Of a DNA stretch of 64,000 bases, positions 1-11,506 are shown piece after piece. Origin of the DNA: Clavaria fumosa. Taxonomy: Eukaryota; Basidiomycota; Agaricomycetes; Agaricales; Clavariaceae. Every line of letters starts with the position of its first letter. Positions within the stretch are counted from its first letter, which is position 1. Both the position numbers and the translations under genes were made by a program. The notes beneath the pieces are model-generated. The model was not told the DNA's origin and did no database searches. It saw only the letters and a list, made by a program, of their open reading frames with translations. The stretch is from positions 2,584,501-2,648,500 of the forward strand of contig OX637795.1 in NCBI GenBank assembly GCA_951802425.1, given 5' to 3'.

Positions 1-350
1 ACACAGGTCACATTGTGACTTGTCACACCCCTTTCAAAAAAATCAAAGTGCATCGGTATTACCAACCAAGTCAAATGTAGGGAGGGTGGTTCCAGACTAA
101 GAATTGAGACCTCTGTATTGTTGCTTATAGAGTTTTCAATGGGGATGTGCTATTGGGTAAATTTTGAAGATCCTTATACTCCCTAGAATCTTACTCCTAA
201 GCCATTCTGTGAAGCGATGAATAAAACGATCAAAGGCCACAGATTTGAGTTTTCTTACCAGACCAGTACCCTGTGATATTTTCTAGACATTATTCCATAC
301 TGAAATCAACAATGGAGAACTTACCATCCCTCTACATCCTTGATGGCTTA
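1..350. repeat. Deletion derivative of the TIR element found at 37355-41014
   Basis: Positions 1-150 match, in reverse complement, the sub-terminal region around 39470-39620, including a GTCAC-ATT-GTGAC dyad at 7-19. Positions about 170-350 match, in the same orientation, pieces of 37640-37760 and 38080-38160, which are the 3' part of the Ulp1-like gene. The stretch is therefore a shortened relative of the Ulp1-bearing element, cut by the window edge. No open gene remains in it. Confidence 0.65.
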
Positions 351-545
351 ACTTGCTTCACTTTTTCTATCCGGCCCTTCGCCAATCGGGTTGTCGCGCA
401 ATTTCTAGAGTTTGGCTGTTGTTCCAAGAGACCCTTATGACCTGGTTTGCACACATATGGGGTGAGGTGTATGCAAATCGTACGCTTTGGTTCACGGCGA
501 TAAGGCTCAAAATCAAAAAAGCTAGAGAAATCAATTTAGGAATAT

Positions 546-3500
546 TCATCTTCCCGAGTTCAAAACAGATTCCCAGGCAAGTTCAGCAGCGGTATGCATC
601 CTCCTCCATAAAATAATCTGCTTCTCGGCATAGCATTTGTGCCCAGGCTTATGCTCTGTGTCTGCCCAAACAGATCTCCTCTTCCATTCGCTTTCTCGGT
701 TTGCAAACCAAGACAAAGTCCAAGTCATCTCATGTTTCACCAATTCCAACTCTTCATTCCACCTGTCATGTCGAGCTTTCGCTCGAAGCCAGTTGACCCG
801 GCAAACTTCTCAGCGTTAGAGCAAGTAGACGTTGAGAGGTAAATGAGCATATCTCACTTTCATTCATCCAAGGGCTTTCATTACCTCCTCCGGTCCTCCA
901 AATCCAAGGTAGTTTATCATTTCTCTGGCCCACTCGGTTCTCTTCTATGACATCTGTGTTCACCTTCAGGTCCGAATCTGAGAGCGCTTGGAATTTGGCA
1001 AGTGTATCTGCAGGAGCACCTAAGTCAGACAAGGCAGCTCTTGCTCGCTGATATCTCCCAGCCAGCTCTTTAATCTTAGAACTGATTTGAAGAAGCTCTG
1101 TTTGACTCCTTGTCTTGCTGCTCTGTGTTTTGGATTTTCGGATGCATAATTTGTAGAGCAGTGATTTGTGTCCGATAGCTAGCCTGAGTGCATCAAGGGA
1201 CTCGCCTGCCTGTGCTGTCCGAAGTTGTATTTCTTGTTCGACAATCTGGCCCCATCCATTTTTCAGGCAGAAATCTCGACCGAAAGTCGAAGGCATCAAG
1301 AGCCTGGCTTGCATGCTATTTCCCACAAGGTCTTCAAAATGATCACCTTCGTCAATCCCATCCATACCCCCTTCAGAGTCTTCATCCCCTTGCACATCTG
1401 ACTCATCTTGGTTCCACTCAAAATCTCCAAGAACTGCGGAGATTTTTAAATTGTGGCCTTCGATTTTTGATTTGAGTTTGTTTAGCTGATCTACAATGCT
1501 CTGTTTTTGAGGGATGGCAAGCTTTTGCCTCTTGGACAGTTCTGTCGCAATGGAATGCCTGGGTAAGGACTTGTTACAGGGGCACTAATAAAAACACTCA
1601 AGAGCATCACTCACTGAATTTCTTCCAAAGCCATTCCTTCCATCAGCAGAGAAACTATGCCTGAAGGTAATCCAACAGTCCTCTCCTTTGTCGACAGCAT
1701 TAACTGCACTTCTGCAAGAGATGGTGCTTTATTTTTATGTCTTCAGTTTTGTATAGGGGTCTGTGGCAAGAATTGAACCCACCTTTGTCCAATTGTACAT
1801 CATATATCGACAGGTGTTCTCCATGACATTCCAAAGCAACCTTCTCACTTTCTTTCCATGCTTCTCTTAAATTGCTGGGAATATTGCGATTCAGAACTTC
1901 AAAGGGTGTTTTGGTTTGCTGAACGCCTTCAACTGCTGCTTTGAATTTGGAGGAGAGGGCTTTCACTTGATTGAACATTCAGTTTGAAAAAATATCTTGT
2001 AAAAAGCTTTTAATGCTCACCAATCTTCACTAACTTCTTCCAGTTGGAATCTCGCATGTAGTCATCCAGCACTTCTTGACGATGCGCTTTGCTCATGGCT
2101 CGTATGCTGCTGGAGATCTTGTTCAAATTGGACCACAGTGTCTCCAAAATCTCTCCATCTTGTTGTCCTGCACCAGGAATAAAATTGAGCGAGAAAAGAG
2201 GAAAACAAGAAGGAATGTGTGCCCCCAAGTGGAATTTTCCAACTGCTCCTATGATCTTTGTAGCAGCTGGCATGTATAGGTATGCACTACTTTCAGCTCG
2301 TACTCTGAAGTTGCGAATCCACTGGCAACAAACATCGTAAATGACCAATATTTCAGACATTCCTTCGGTGCGATATTTCATAGCTTGGCATATTGCATAG
2401 TCGATGTTGATGTGACTGCCAAGAGAAAAGTTGAGAAGATTCAAAGAATGTATTTGCTCTCACTTACTGCTTGCCCTTCTGAAAATCAACCACACAATGA
2501 GGAACAAAGCATCCATGCCGAGAACAGGCGCATGCCCCAATTCCAGTGGCTTCAAGGTGACTAGAACGTGCATTGAGTGCCTGGCTAATTGCTTGATGGT
2601 TTGAGCATTTTGACTTCTAGAAGAAGTATTCAGGATACACATGTAACAGTTTTGCTGAGGCACTTACCTCACGAATATCCTTTGCCTCTAAAAGGTGCCG
2701 CTGATAATTCGAGTTTTCTACCATATATCCTTCTCCATTAGTCAGCCACACATCTTTGTCTGCTCTGGGCATCTTCAAGTGCTCCGCAGAAAAATTTCCG
2801 TCCACAACGAGAGATCTCCGGAAAAGCCACCTTTCATCGTCAGGAATGAGGCAAGATTACTCAGGTAAGACTCACTGGTCTGGGTGACTTCTCCAATTGT
2901 CGGGAAGATTGATCCCCGGTTGAGGGCATGCTGGGCAGAAAAGAGCTAGATCGCCTGTGCCTGGTGTTATATCCACATCATGTCCATATCCAAATCGTTT
3001 TCTATTCTTCAGATCTCTCCATTGCCGGGAGACTCTCATCAACTCTCGGTACCGATCCTAATTATCGCAATCCAGGACAATGAACAAGCAAAATCTAGAA
3101 AAGTATGAATTGGACGAACGGGGATAGTGTCTGGGAAAGCGTTAGAGGTTAGCCGCCTCAATTTGGTGTAAAATGCTCCAGCTGAAGTTTTGCACTCCAT
3201 TGCATCGATATGAAAATGATCAAGAACTTGAAAAGTGAAAGCAGTTTGCGGTCTCTTGGAGCTTGCAGGAAAGAGATGGTGCTGAAGTAGTTGGATATGG
3301 TATGCTGGAGCGTTTGCACATTTGCAGTATCGTATAGTCCTTTCACACACTCCATTGGAATGAATGATTTGCAGTTGTCTTGCATGGCAACTCTCTGAAT
3401 CGACGTCACCTTCGTTGCTTGAAAACTGATCCTCATTCTCGTCCTCTCCTCTGTCTTGGTACTCTGGACAAGGGGAGCCCTTGTGCCCTAAGCAAATCAC

Positions 3501-4117
3501 CAATCCTGCTTGTGCGAGATCCGATGGTAAGAAGCACATTCCATTCCATAATTCAACAGAATGGAATGGGGTATTGGCATGCCCTTTAGCACAACATGCT
3601 TTACAAGTCAGAGGCCGATAAAAGCAATCGCGACATCGAAACTTGAATTCTGTCTTGTGGCAGCCTTGGCAAGTGGTTGACGGGGATGGAGCTTCCAATC
3701 CCAAGATTTCCTCAGCGTAGATTGATCGTAGCAACAACCATTCCTCCAGAAACACATTCTGGGCCTGAAATTATGTCAGTGGCTACACATTATGAAGGAA
3801 GCATCAACCCGTACTTTTCCTTGTTTTTGCTTCCTTGACCTCTCTACACGAATAACAGGGACAGAGCCAGGATCAACAGATGCCTCAAAGCGAAGCACTG
3901 GAGCTGGTGCAATATTGGAGGAAAAGAAGCCACTGGCAGAGGGCTCAAATTCTTCGGACAAGAGTTTGTTCGGGGAGGCGGTGTGGGATCGAGAGGAAGT
4001 CGATTTACGAACATCGTGAGCTCGTATAAATGACTTTCGGAGTCGCTTGTTATAAACTGGAACAAACTCAACCTCCTGAGCATTTTCTTTTCGTTTTGAA
4101 CCAGGCAGTCCAGCCAT
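546..4117 (-). CDS. KDZ-family DNA transposase with CxC2-like cysteine cluster
   Basis: Probable transposase of the Kyakuja-Dileera-Zisupton (KDZ) class. The chosen start (ATG at 4117) opens a basic, Ser-rich N-terminus. The 3755-3039 segment holds a cysteine/histidine cluster (CQGC..., CRDC..., CKACCAKGH) typical of the CxC2 domain fused to KDZ transposases. The catalytic core follows: RHGCFVPHCVVDFQKGKQ near 2500-2540, YDVCCQW near 2340, GKFHLGAHIPSCF, then GAGQQDGEILETLWSNLN near 2130-2180. The C-terminal part (1395-766) is coiled-coil-like and continues after a short intron (about 48 nt near 785-830) into a Trp-rich tail ending at 546. The core can be read through short introns without a forced frameshift, so the gene may be intact. 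Exon limits in 1560-3040 are approximate. It lies next to a TIR derivative and 0.5 kb from a decayed Gag-like gene. Confidence 0.85.
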
Positions 4118-4586
4118 AAGTAGAGACAGAAAGAAGTACAAGTCACGTGTGTGGTATTTGAAAGAACAAAGAACCTTCCCTTATGATGCCTTTGCTTCAT
4201 AACCAAGATACAACTGTCCTAGACTCATGTGTGATGAAAATGATGAGACAGCACGACAGAAAGAAGGAACGACAGTGTGATTAAAAGGAGCGGGTCTATG
4301 TTCGCCCAGGGCCAGAAGCCGTTGCGCAGTGCAGACATGACTGATTCGACAAATCGTTGGTTTGGGTGATCAGTAAGGAGGCGTTCGAAGGCGTCAACTT
4401 TGAGAGGAGTTATGGTTTGGAACACGGGTGAGCTTGGACAGTTTCCCATCCATTCCCAACGTTGAATTCACTCTCGGGAGGTGACGGTACCAGTTCTGCG
4501 AAGAGTGAGTACCTGGCTGTAACCCCAATCATCTCATTGTCATCTCTCCAGAGAAACTCAAGTAGCGAGGACGCTTCGCTTTAGCT
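4118..4586. other. Spacer upstream of the KDZ gene
   Basis: This holds the presumed promoter of the KDZ gene and the tail of the Gag-like relic. I see no conserved gene, repeat or RNA in it. Confidence 0.4.
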
Positions 4587-5687
4587 TCAAGTTCCTCCCT
4601 TCGACTTCTCTTTGCAGTCCCCTTTCCTGTGATGTCCCCCACAGCGGGTGCAGACATGTTTGAACCTGCAGTTCGTAGTAGACAAGCTCCGTCTCACTTC
4701 GCTGATGCGGCTAGCGACACTCCTGCCGACCCACCCGATATCACAACACTTGGTGAGGGCCCACAAACGACAACCCAAACACCACCAAGCCCCCCTACAT
4801 CAACATGTGCTGATACCCGTTTGGATCCAAAGAGTCCGAGGACATAATCAGTGTATTTGGCGAGTTCTCGCTCTTGATGCGGGAAGGCGAGTGGCAACAA
4901 CGGTGCGTTGCCGTGCAAAGACCCAGTCTCCTGCTGTCCTGACTGATTTTGACGGTTTGGATGGACCGTGTCGAAGCTCAATGTCCCCGACATGTTCAAT
5001 GGTTTGAGTCTTGTCACAAGTTGCATAGGCTCCCGAGAGCACAATGTCAAGGTTGACCGCTTTGCCCAAGAGGACGTTCGTCCACTCTGAATCTGGGAAC
5101 CGAGGGACTCCTGGTGTGGTGGAGAGGTGAAGTTTGGCGTTTTTGATGTCGGCAGCGAAGTTAATGATGAGTCGGCAAGTGAGTTCAAGACTTGGGCTGA
5201 GTTAATTCGAAGCAAGTTTTGCCCGCTGTGCCCAGGGATAGAACTCTTCGTCAACGGGCTGCTTTCGAAGCAACCGGTCTCCTAATTCAGGTGAGTTGCT
5301 CCGTCGCCGTTTGTCTCTGGCTCCGCGGGTCTCGCCCTGCTCGCCGAGTTGATCCTCTCCAGGTTCGAGATCCTGTCCATCAGGGTCTTCTGCATCTTCG
5401 CCACTCTCCGAGGCTGTGCGGAGAATTCTCCCATGCTCCTCAAGTGAGTCGAGATATACTTCATACGCTGAGTTGACCTGTTCTTCCGATGCGACAGGTC
5501 CTGTTTCCCGTAATACGTTGAAGATCTGTGTCACTGCCGCTCCCTTGGTGATTTTCCCATCTCGAAAGCGCTTGACGATTTCGTCGCATCGCACATTTGT
5601 TGATGGGGCGCTTGGTAAGTCTGAGGCGGACACAGTTCTAGACGTTGGAGGAGGGTTGGTTCCGACTGCATCTGAGGTTGAGGTCAT
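4587..5687 (-). pseudogene. Decayed Gag-like gene with C-terminal zinc knuckle
   Basis: The N-terminal 160 residues (5687-5205) contain an all-helical block (EIVKRFRDGKITKGAAVTQI) that resembles the block in the fragment at 8960-9406, so the two are related. The frame is broken by TAA at 5202-5204, continues in frame through a segment with PDSEWTNVLLGKAVNLDIVL near 5040-5110, then shifts near 4915 and again near 4790. It ends with a basic zinc-knuckle motif, NCRFKHVCTRCGGHHRKGDC (about 4600-4660). Proteins with this order accompany reverse-transcriptase or recombinase elements in Agaricomycetes; I cannot tell which element this came from, as no polymerase or integrase is seen downstream. Stops and shifts show it is not functional. 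Confidence 0.6.
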
Positions 5688-6215
5688 GTAAACCGATCGA
5701 GAATGAAGTTCTCAATAAAGTGCTTGCGATATGTATGTGCTGCGATACGTGTGTGCTGCAATGCGTGTGTGCTAATGGAATGAGGAGGCTCAGTAACACT
5801 ACCGGCTACTGGAGATGAAGGAGGCGCACCTGGTGAGCAAGAGGAGAGGCTAAAGAGCCTTTCCCTTCGCTGCTCACCAGGGTAGGGCAAGCAGGGGTAA
5901 AGTCTCGGCTGAGACGTTTGCCGCAGCGAGCGGGATACAGATAGTCCGGGCGCGGGTGAACCGAGTGTTTCACCCAGCGTGGACAATGGGAGCCTCGCCC
6001 AGCGCGGGCATGCGGAGGCGAAGCGACGCTTGTCGCTGTGTGGGCTACCAGCGTCGCGCGTGCGAACGGTATTGCCGCGCATGATTGAACTACTGTAAAA
6101 AAACTTTAAAATACGACACATGATTGTGGTTCATAACACAAGCTGGCTCTCTCGAAATTCTGAAATGCTTTGGAACCAACATGTATTTACCTATTCTCAT
6201 CTATCCTATTCTCAT
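5688..6215. other. Non-coding spacer with short tandem repeats
   Basis: GC-rich sequence upstream of the Gag-like relic. It contains three degenerate copies of a unit like TGCTGCGATACGTGTG at about 5725-5775 and a doubled CTATTCTCAT motif near 6190-6215. It could be the leader or LTR of the relic, but no matching second LTR is visible. I see no gene. Confidence 0.4.
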
Positions 6216-7653
6216 CTATGAGATATAGTCAGATCTCTTTGGCCATGCAGGCCTCGGAAAATCCAGTCTGTCATGGACAGTGTCCTTGACAAAATGAGCA
6301 ATGCATACCCTGTCCCCTTCCCATTGACGAACTTCATGGAAGAAAACCTTCCCACAGAGGGAGACCATTGTCCCAGGAGGATATGAGAGGGAAACTCCTA
6401 ACTCTTGAACATCAAAAGTGGTTCCATGGTGTGCCCCAGCACTGAGAAGGAGGTCAAAGTGCGTTGGACAACCACCTTCATCCCTGTGACGAGGAGTCAC
6501 CCGATTCACGATCACCTGCATTGCAGTGTATACCGATGGCCATAACTCGACATTTTGATACTTTTGAGCCATTTCGACACCCTCTTTGATCTTGCCTATG
6601 GCTGCGAGCCCATAGTCATATAGTTCTGGAGTAATTAGTGCTGTGACACAGTTGCAGAGGAGCTCTACATCGGCAATTGCTGTCATGAATGACCGGCCAT
6701 GCAATGCCTGCAAACTTGTAGATGCTCTGAGCTTCTCATGAGGTTGCTATTAGAGATCATCAGTTTGTGCTATTGGATGTCTCATTTGACACACATCTCG
6801 TAGTTGCATAAACCAACCAGCAGAGAATGCCAGAACACCAGTGCCAAAGACAGTGTTGGCTGGAGGGTTCAAACCCTGCAACCTCCAAGGCTTATCTCGG
6901 CCTGATGTCTTGTTCACAAGATTACTCTTGATCAGGGCTATAGCTCTGTTGCAGTCAGCCTAAATATTTCCATATAAGCAAAGATCAATTAAACATGAGC
7001 TCTGCTCACGATTCGCGATGTTGAGATGATACCAGGCAGATGCCATAATATGATGTGGTTGAACTTGTCCACTACAATTGCTGGCTCATCGATGTATCCT
7101 GAGCCATCTGGGATTCTGAATTTCTTCTTCAGACGAGCCAACTCATTATCTATCCTTGACTCATAGTCTCCTGCCATATTGAGCTCCTTGACGTTGCTGA
7201 TAAATCTTTCGACATCCCAATCTGTCTGAACTGAGAATGTAATTAGTTAACAGAGCCATGCAGCAACTAGGGACCAAGGGTATTTCAGTGCTCCACGTAC
7301 TAGGGTTGAGCAAAGCATATGCAGCAGTAAGCGCTATCCTTTGGAAGTCTGCTTCTCCAAGCAGGGTGTGGTCACTCAAGTCTAAAGCTGTCTTCAGTTC
7401 CTCAAGTTCAGCCCAAACTTTGAGCCTGGGATAAAATTGAGGTTATATTAAAAAATGACAGTTGGAGGATCACATACTGTTTCTTCTTCAGGTTCTCTGT
7501 CGCATTGCCACAATGCCTACGCAAAATATCTTTCAACCGGGCCCAAATAGAGTCTTTTAGAGTGGAGGGTCCTGCCAGTGGGAAGGTCGATGAAGGTGCC
7601 AAAGGAGTGGAATTACCCGTCGTTTCCGATGCCTGTTTACGACGTCGCTTCAT
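6216..7653 (-). CDS. Fungal TET/JBP-family 2-oxoglutarate/Fe(II) dioxygenase
   Basis: Predicted nuclear enzyme oxidising a modified DNA base (5-methylcytosine to 5-hydroxymethylcytosine and further in characterised fungal members). The start at 7653 gives a basic MKRRRK N-terminus. About seven segments are joined by short introns, and the last (6713-6216) holds the catalytic core. It shows the HxD iron ligands in VTPRHRDEGG, the distal histidine in KVFFHEVRQW, and the 2-oxoglutarate-binding arginine in GDRVCIAHF. All expected iron and co-substrate ligands are present, so activity is plausible. It sits directly downstream of a truncated KDZ transposase on the same strand, the association described for TET/JBP genes in basidiomycetes. 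Exon borders in 6720-7480 are not fixed; a frameshift there cannot be excluded. Confidence 0.8.
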
Positions 7654-7767
7654 GGCTGTTTGTGGAACAGTTGTGAAAATCAAGCTTACATGATGCCTTG
7701 CTAACCTTACCCAAACGAGATAAACACTACAATGTTACCTAATAAGCCCTGTCAGCAAAGTACAATT

Positions 7768-7838
7768 TGTGAGACGAAGGGCATTCATTCACCCATTTGT
7801 ACAGTACAAATGGGTGAATGAATGCCCTTCGTCTCACA
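7768..7838. repeat. Perfect 71-bp palindrome
   Basis: Two 35-nt arms, starting TGTGAGACGAAGGGCATTCA on each strand, surround a single central A at 7803 with no mismatch. It lies between the TET/JBP start and the KDZ relic. It would form a cruciform in DNA or a long hairpin in RNA. No dimer of a known TIR was recognised. Confidence 0.95.
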
Positions 7839-7917
7839 CAACTGCTATCAAGATGACACGCTTTTCTAAGAAGTCCAGAGTTATTTTTTTGTAAGAGAAA
7901 CGTAGAAAAAACACATA

Positions 7918-8956
7918 TTACACCACAAGATACACAACAACGAAAGTGAGCCTTGAACATGCCACGAGTTGAGATGAATGATTTGCCTGAGATGAATGGT
8001 TTGCCTGCAGTTCAATGGCTTCTTCAAAGAGAGATAAAGTGGCCCATTTCTTCTCATATTTGCTGATCTCAATCTGGAGGCGCCTTCGCTTTTCCTCCAA
8101 CTCCTTTTTATCAGAGAGTGAGGGTTGCCTCAAAGACTGTGTATAGGCAACCAAAGAGGCCCTATTTTGTTGTGAATGACAGGCAATGGAACTTTGCAAT
8201 ACGACTCACTGAGTGGCTTCTATGCTCAATCCTAGAGCCAAGAGATTAGATATGCCAGATAGATTTCCAGCAGCATGATGTTTTTGAGAAAGCTCCAGTA
8301 GAACCTCAGCACAACCTGGTTCTGTGTAAAAGTGTATGCCATTAGCCAGGCAATATAGCAACTATAGATATGTTTTCCAAGTACTGGCCTTTCACATTTG
8401 TGACATCGTACACCGAAAGAGCATCTCCCCGTTGAGTCATTGCCTTCTCCTCTAGGTCCTTCCATTCTAATACCCATGTTGGTTCAAGCCGTTTCGTCAA
8501 CTCATCCAGGGCTAACTTCTTGTCCTCTCTTTCAGTCATTGCTTTTTTTAACTTGGTGACAATAGATTGTGCTGTGCCAAGTCATCAGCAAAGACACATG
8601 TGAGAATATGGGGATTTGCTTACATGCTCTAGACATTTTCTTCCAATTGGAATCCTGCATGTAGCTGTCCAGTATCTCCTGCCGATGTGGTTGAGACATG
8701 CCCCTTGTATGGCTTGCTGCCTTATTAAGTGATGACCAAAGGCTTTCCAATACTTCCCCATCCAATTGCCCCACACCTTGCACAAAGTTCAAAGAGAACT
8801 GTGCAAAACATTTTTGGATGTGAGCACCTAAGTGGAATTTTCCAACTGCAGTTATCACTTCAAGATCCTCCCGCACATACAAGTGCCCACTGGCATCAAC
8901 TCGCTGCTGAAAATTGATGTGCCACTCACATCCAACATCATATACAAAAATGACTC
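7918..8956 (-). pseudogene. Truncated KDZ transposase
   Basis: The fragment begins abruptly in the core (VIFVYDVGCEW near 8930) and continues with AVGKFHLGAHIQKCF, GVGQLDGEVLESLWSSLNKA and RQEILDSYMQDSNWKKM (8840-8640). Further pieces at 8539-8400 and 8199-7970 correspond to the C-terminal coiled-coil part. It parallels the intact KDZ gene at 546-4117. The cysteine cluster and the HGCF/VDFQ half of the core are missing and replaced upstream by a Gag-like domain. With its start lost it cannot be a working transposase. Confidence 0.75.
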
Positions 8957-9406
8957 TCTTGGCAAGTAAGACGGCTGAGGAGTGAGCGGGTTTTGGTCGT
9001 TGGATGGAGGTTGGTCGTCTGGTGTGGGATCCTGGTTTCCTTGATCTCTGGGCTGCGAACTAATTGTATGGGATCGGGCACTTGCAGCTTCTCTGAAACG
9101 ATCGAAGTTATCGAGCATCTTGGTGTAGGATTCAAGCGCTTTAAGAAACTCGGGCTGTTCGAACGTTTCGTGTGGGATGATCTGTTGGAACTGTAGGATG
9201 GCTGCAACCTTCGTGAGACGACCTCCGCGGTATTGTTGGACGACTTCATAACACTTTCGACCAACTTCGGTGTCTGCACCCTGAAAATTTTGGTCTTGTG
9301 CGTCGATAGACGGTCCAGCAACGTCAATCGATGCCCCTTGGTTCGATGATTGCTGTCTATTCGCTTGTGATGTAGATGGATGTGCTGTATCATCACTCCT
9401 TGACAT
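8957..9406 (-). pseudogene. Gag-like N-terminal domain fragment abutting the KDZ relic
   Basis: The ORF starts MSRSDDTAHPSTS at 9406. It carries a low-complexity head, a helical block (YRGGRLTKVAAILQFQQIIP) and a Pro/Gln-rich tail. The helical block aligns with the one in the gene at 5205-5687 (FRDGKITKGAAVTQ). The frame runs directly into KDZ coding sequence near 8955 without the middle and zinc-knuckle parts of its relative, so this is a truncated copy or chimera. Function of the domain is unknown. Confidence 0.5.
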
Positions 9407-9946
9407 ATTTGAGAATATGATTCGATTGGAGGTACGACAATATAGCGCTAAGATGATACAGGTGTAACACTAGGGAAAAGGGAGTCATAGTGAGAGCGAG
9501 TGAGGAGGGCATACAGAGACGACATACACGAGGGGACACCGAGAGCGAGAGAGGAGGTAGAGAGGCTGGCTCGGTGTCCCTCGTGTTAAGAGTAATGGTG
9601 ATGTCTCAAAGGAATAGCAGGGGCTAAGTACGAAAAGGAAATGGAAGTGGAGCGTATGAGAGTTAAACGAGGTAGAAGAGTAAACATAGGTAAGCAAGAG
9701 GAAAGGGAAGGAGAAGCGAGGTTAAGTTAAGAAGGAGAGACGAAGAGGGAGGTCTCTGAGTCGCGCGGGGCGAGAGGAGAGATGCGGGGCATCTGGACGC
9801 ACGGAGCATGAGGCGAGTGGATCGCAATATGTCAAGGACATAAGACGCACAGGGCGTGAGAGGCACGGATGCTGGATGAGTGCTCTGGGAGTGCTTGTCA
9901 CAGATTAGACTCTAGTAAACTTGTTTAAAGCCGATTAAAGTCACAT
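9407..9946. other. Spacer without recognisable gene
   Basis: Purine-rich on the plus strand (GAGAGCGAGAGAGGAGG near 9540). A GAGGACACCGAGAGCGAG-like phrase occurs beside its near inverse. No gene, RNA or conserved motif is apparent. Confidence 0.4.
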
Positions 9947-10044
9947 GATTGGATGGACATATTGAATTGAACAGACTCTCAGTCGGTTACTCGCGATTGG
10001 AGGTCAGTGAGTCACACGCAGAGGTGTCACACTATGTGACCATC
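9947..10044 (-). repeat. Inverted copy of the promoter and start codon of the JmjC-like gene
   Basis: Read on the minus strand, this 98-bp stretch matches 32664-32761 with two visible mismatches, both transitions. The match covers the 15-bp dyad GTCACATAGTGTGAC, the 66 bp between dyad and ATG, and the first codons of the JmjC-like gene (ATG at 9960 here). Homology stops soon after the ATG, so it is a truncated 5' fragment of a relative. Confidence 0.85.
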
Positions 10045-10114
10045 GATGAAGTACTTCAACGGCAGTCACACTGTGACCAGCGTCAAAGTACTTCAACGCC
10101 AGTCACACTGTGAC
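10026..10114. promoter_or_regulatory. Two overlapping 50-bp dyad/palindrome modules
   Basis: Dyads GTCAC-N-GTGAC occur at 10026-10040 (15-bp variant), 10065-10077 and 10102-10114. A GAAGTACTTC palindrome lies between the first pair (10048-10057) and an AAGTACTT core between the second pair (10086-10093). The outer pair 10065-10114 spans exactly 50 bp, the same length as the modules at 37388, 39595, 40932 and 44476. Role unknown: transposase or transcription-factor site are both possible. Confidence 0.75.
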
Positions 10115-11383
10115 CATTCTTGAAGTTCTCTTTTTTTGCCTTCAGACTTTTTGTAGACGAACGGTCGCCTTCTCAATTGCAACTGGTGAGGGACAGTGCT
10201 TCTGGCATTGCAGAGTAATGTCAGAGGCACTGCCCCTCTCTACGCAAGGCTATTCTATTCATCTCGGCTCTCGCATTTTCTGTTATTATTATTATCAAGA
10301 CGAGCTACTCTCACCTTCAGAAGGAAGCCATGTTCGGTGTGAAAACTAGTGCTGGTACACTGTAACAAAGCAAAGTGCGAACCTCGTAGGCAGTGACATT
10401 TAAAGCAGAGGTCACGTGATTTTTTTCACCGACCAGAATTTCTTCCAAATTTTTAAGTTGTTGTACAATTCTTGGTTATAACGTAGAAAAGATTGAATAA
10501 AAAAAGTATAAGAGTGCAAATGTATGTAGGGCCATTTGGAGAGGACTGAGTGGCCAGTTCAGTCCTCCCCGAGCCCGGAGAAAGAAGCGCTATCTAAATA
10601 TGGGTGCATTGAAATTCTGTAGATATGCTAAGGGAAACACCCATGAGATGAGCACAGAGATATGTGAGATGTAGATACTACGTACTTTGAAAAGGCTTCT
10701 ATGGAGGTTCCACTCGGTCTCGTCTGTAGGGCTAGTACTTCCTTCTTCGGAGGCTTGCGATTTCTTGTTGGTAGGGCTAGTAATTAAGGTCAGTACGAGT
10801 AACAAAAGTACGCAATACGTACCGTTTGCTAGACCCAACTCGGGTCTTCAAAATGCCCTGAATTGGAACAATCCGGTGAGTACGCGCAACTGACAATGGC
10901 AATAATTCCAGGTGGAAACAAAAGCCTATTATCTTCAAGGGGTGAGATGAGGCCAATCAGCATCAAGATCAGCATTCAATCTCATCGGCAAGCATAATGC
11001 CCCCCCCCAGAGCCAGTCCTAGGAGGCAGAATGACTCGCGCCAGCATATAGACGCAAACTCAACTCTGAAGGCGCACAGTGCCCCCTCCCCTTGACTCGT
11101 GCTAGCCTGACTGCAAAGCCCATACCCTGAAAAATAGATGAGTAGTATGGACTGATAGGAAACTGCTCACCTGAGAAAAAGAGCCTCGGACCTTGGAGAA
11201 GGAGTATTGGACCTCAGAGAAAGAGTGTCGGAAGAGGGAGTCGCAATGCCCGCAGCACAAGAATAAGGCGTATCCAGCACTGCTCTGCAGGTGCAGTGCT
11301 GGATGCGTCGCATTCCTATGGGAAGAGTGCATGGAAGAGAGAAGAAAGTGACGGATCTCTATGTTTCAGTTTATTTATGTTAT
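10115..11383. other. Intergenic stretch without recognisable gene
   Basis: It contains a C8+ run near 11000, two GTAGGGCTAGTA phrases near 10725-10790 and only short, shadow-like ORFs. I see no gene or RNA. Confidence 0.4.
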
Positions 11384-11473
11384 CATCACATGATGAGTGC
11401 TCAATGCATTGTCCATCACATGATGAGTGCTCAATGCATTGTCCATCACATGATGAACACGTGACGCATTGTC
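11384..11473. repeat. Three tandem 30-bp repeats
   Basis: Unit begins CATCACATGATGAGTGCTCA. Copies are 11384-11413, 11414-11443 (identical) and 11444-11473 (diverged). They lie just outside the left LTR of the Ty3 element. Confidence 0.9.
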
Positions 11474-11506
11474 TGTCACTGTTTCACAGATGAGCGCTGA
11501 GCACGC

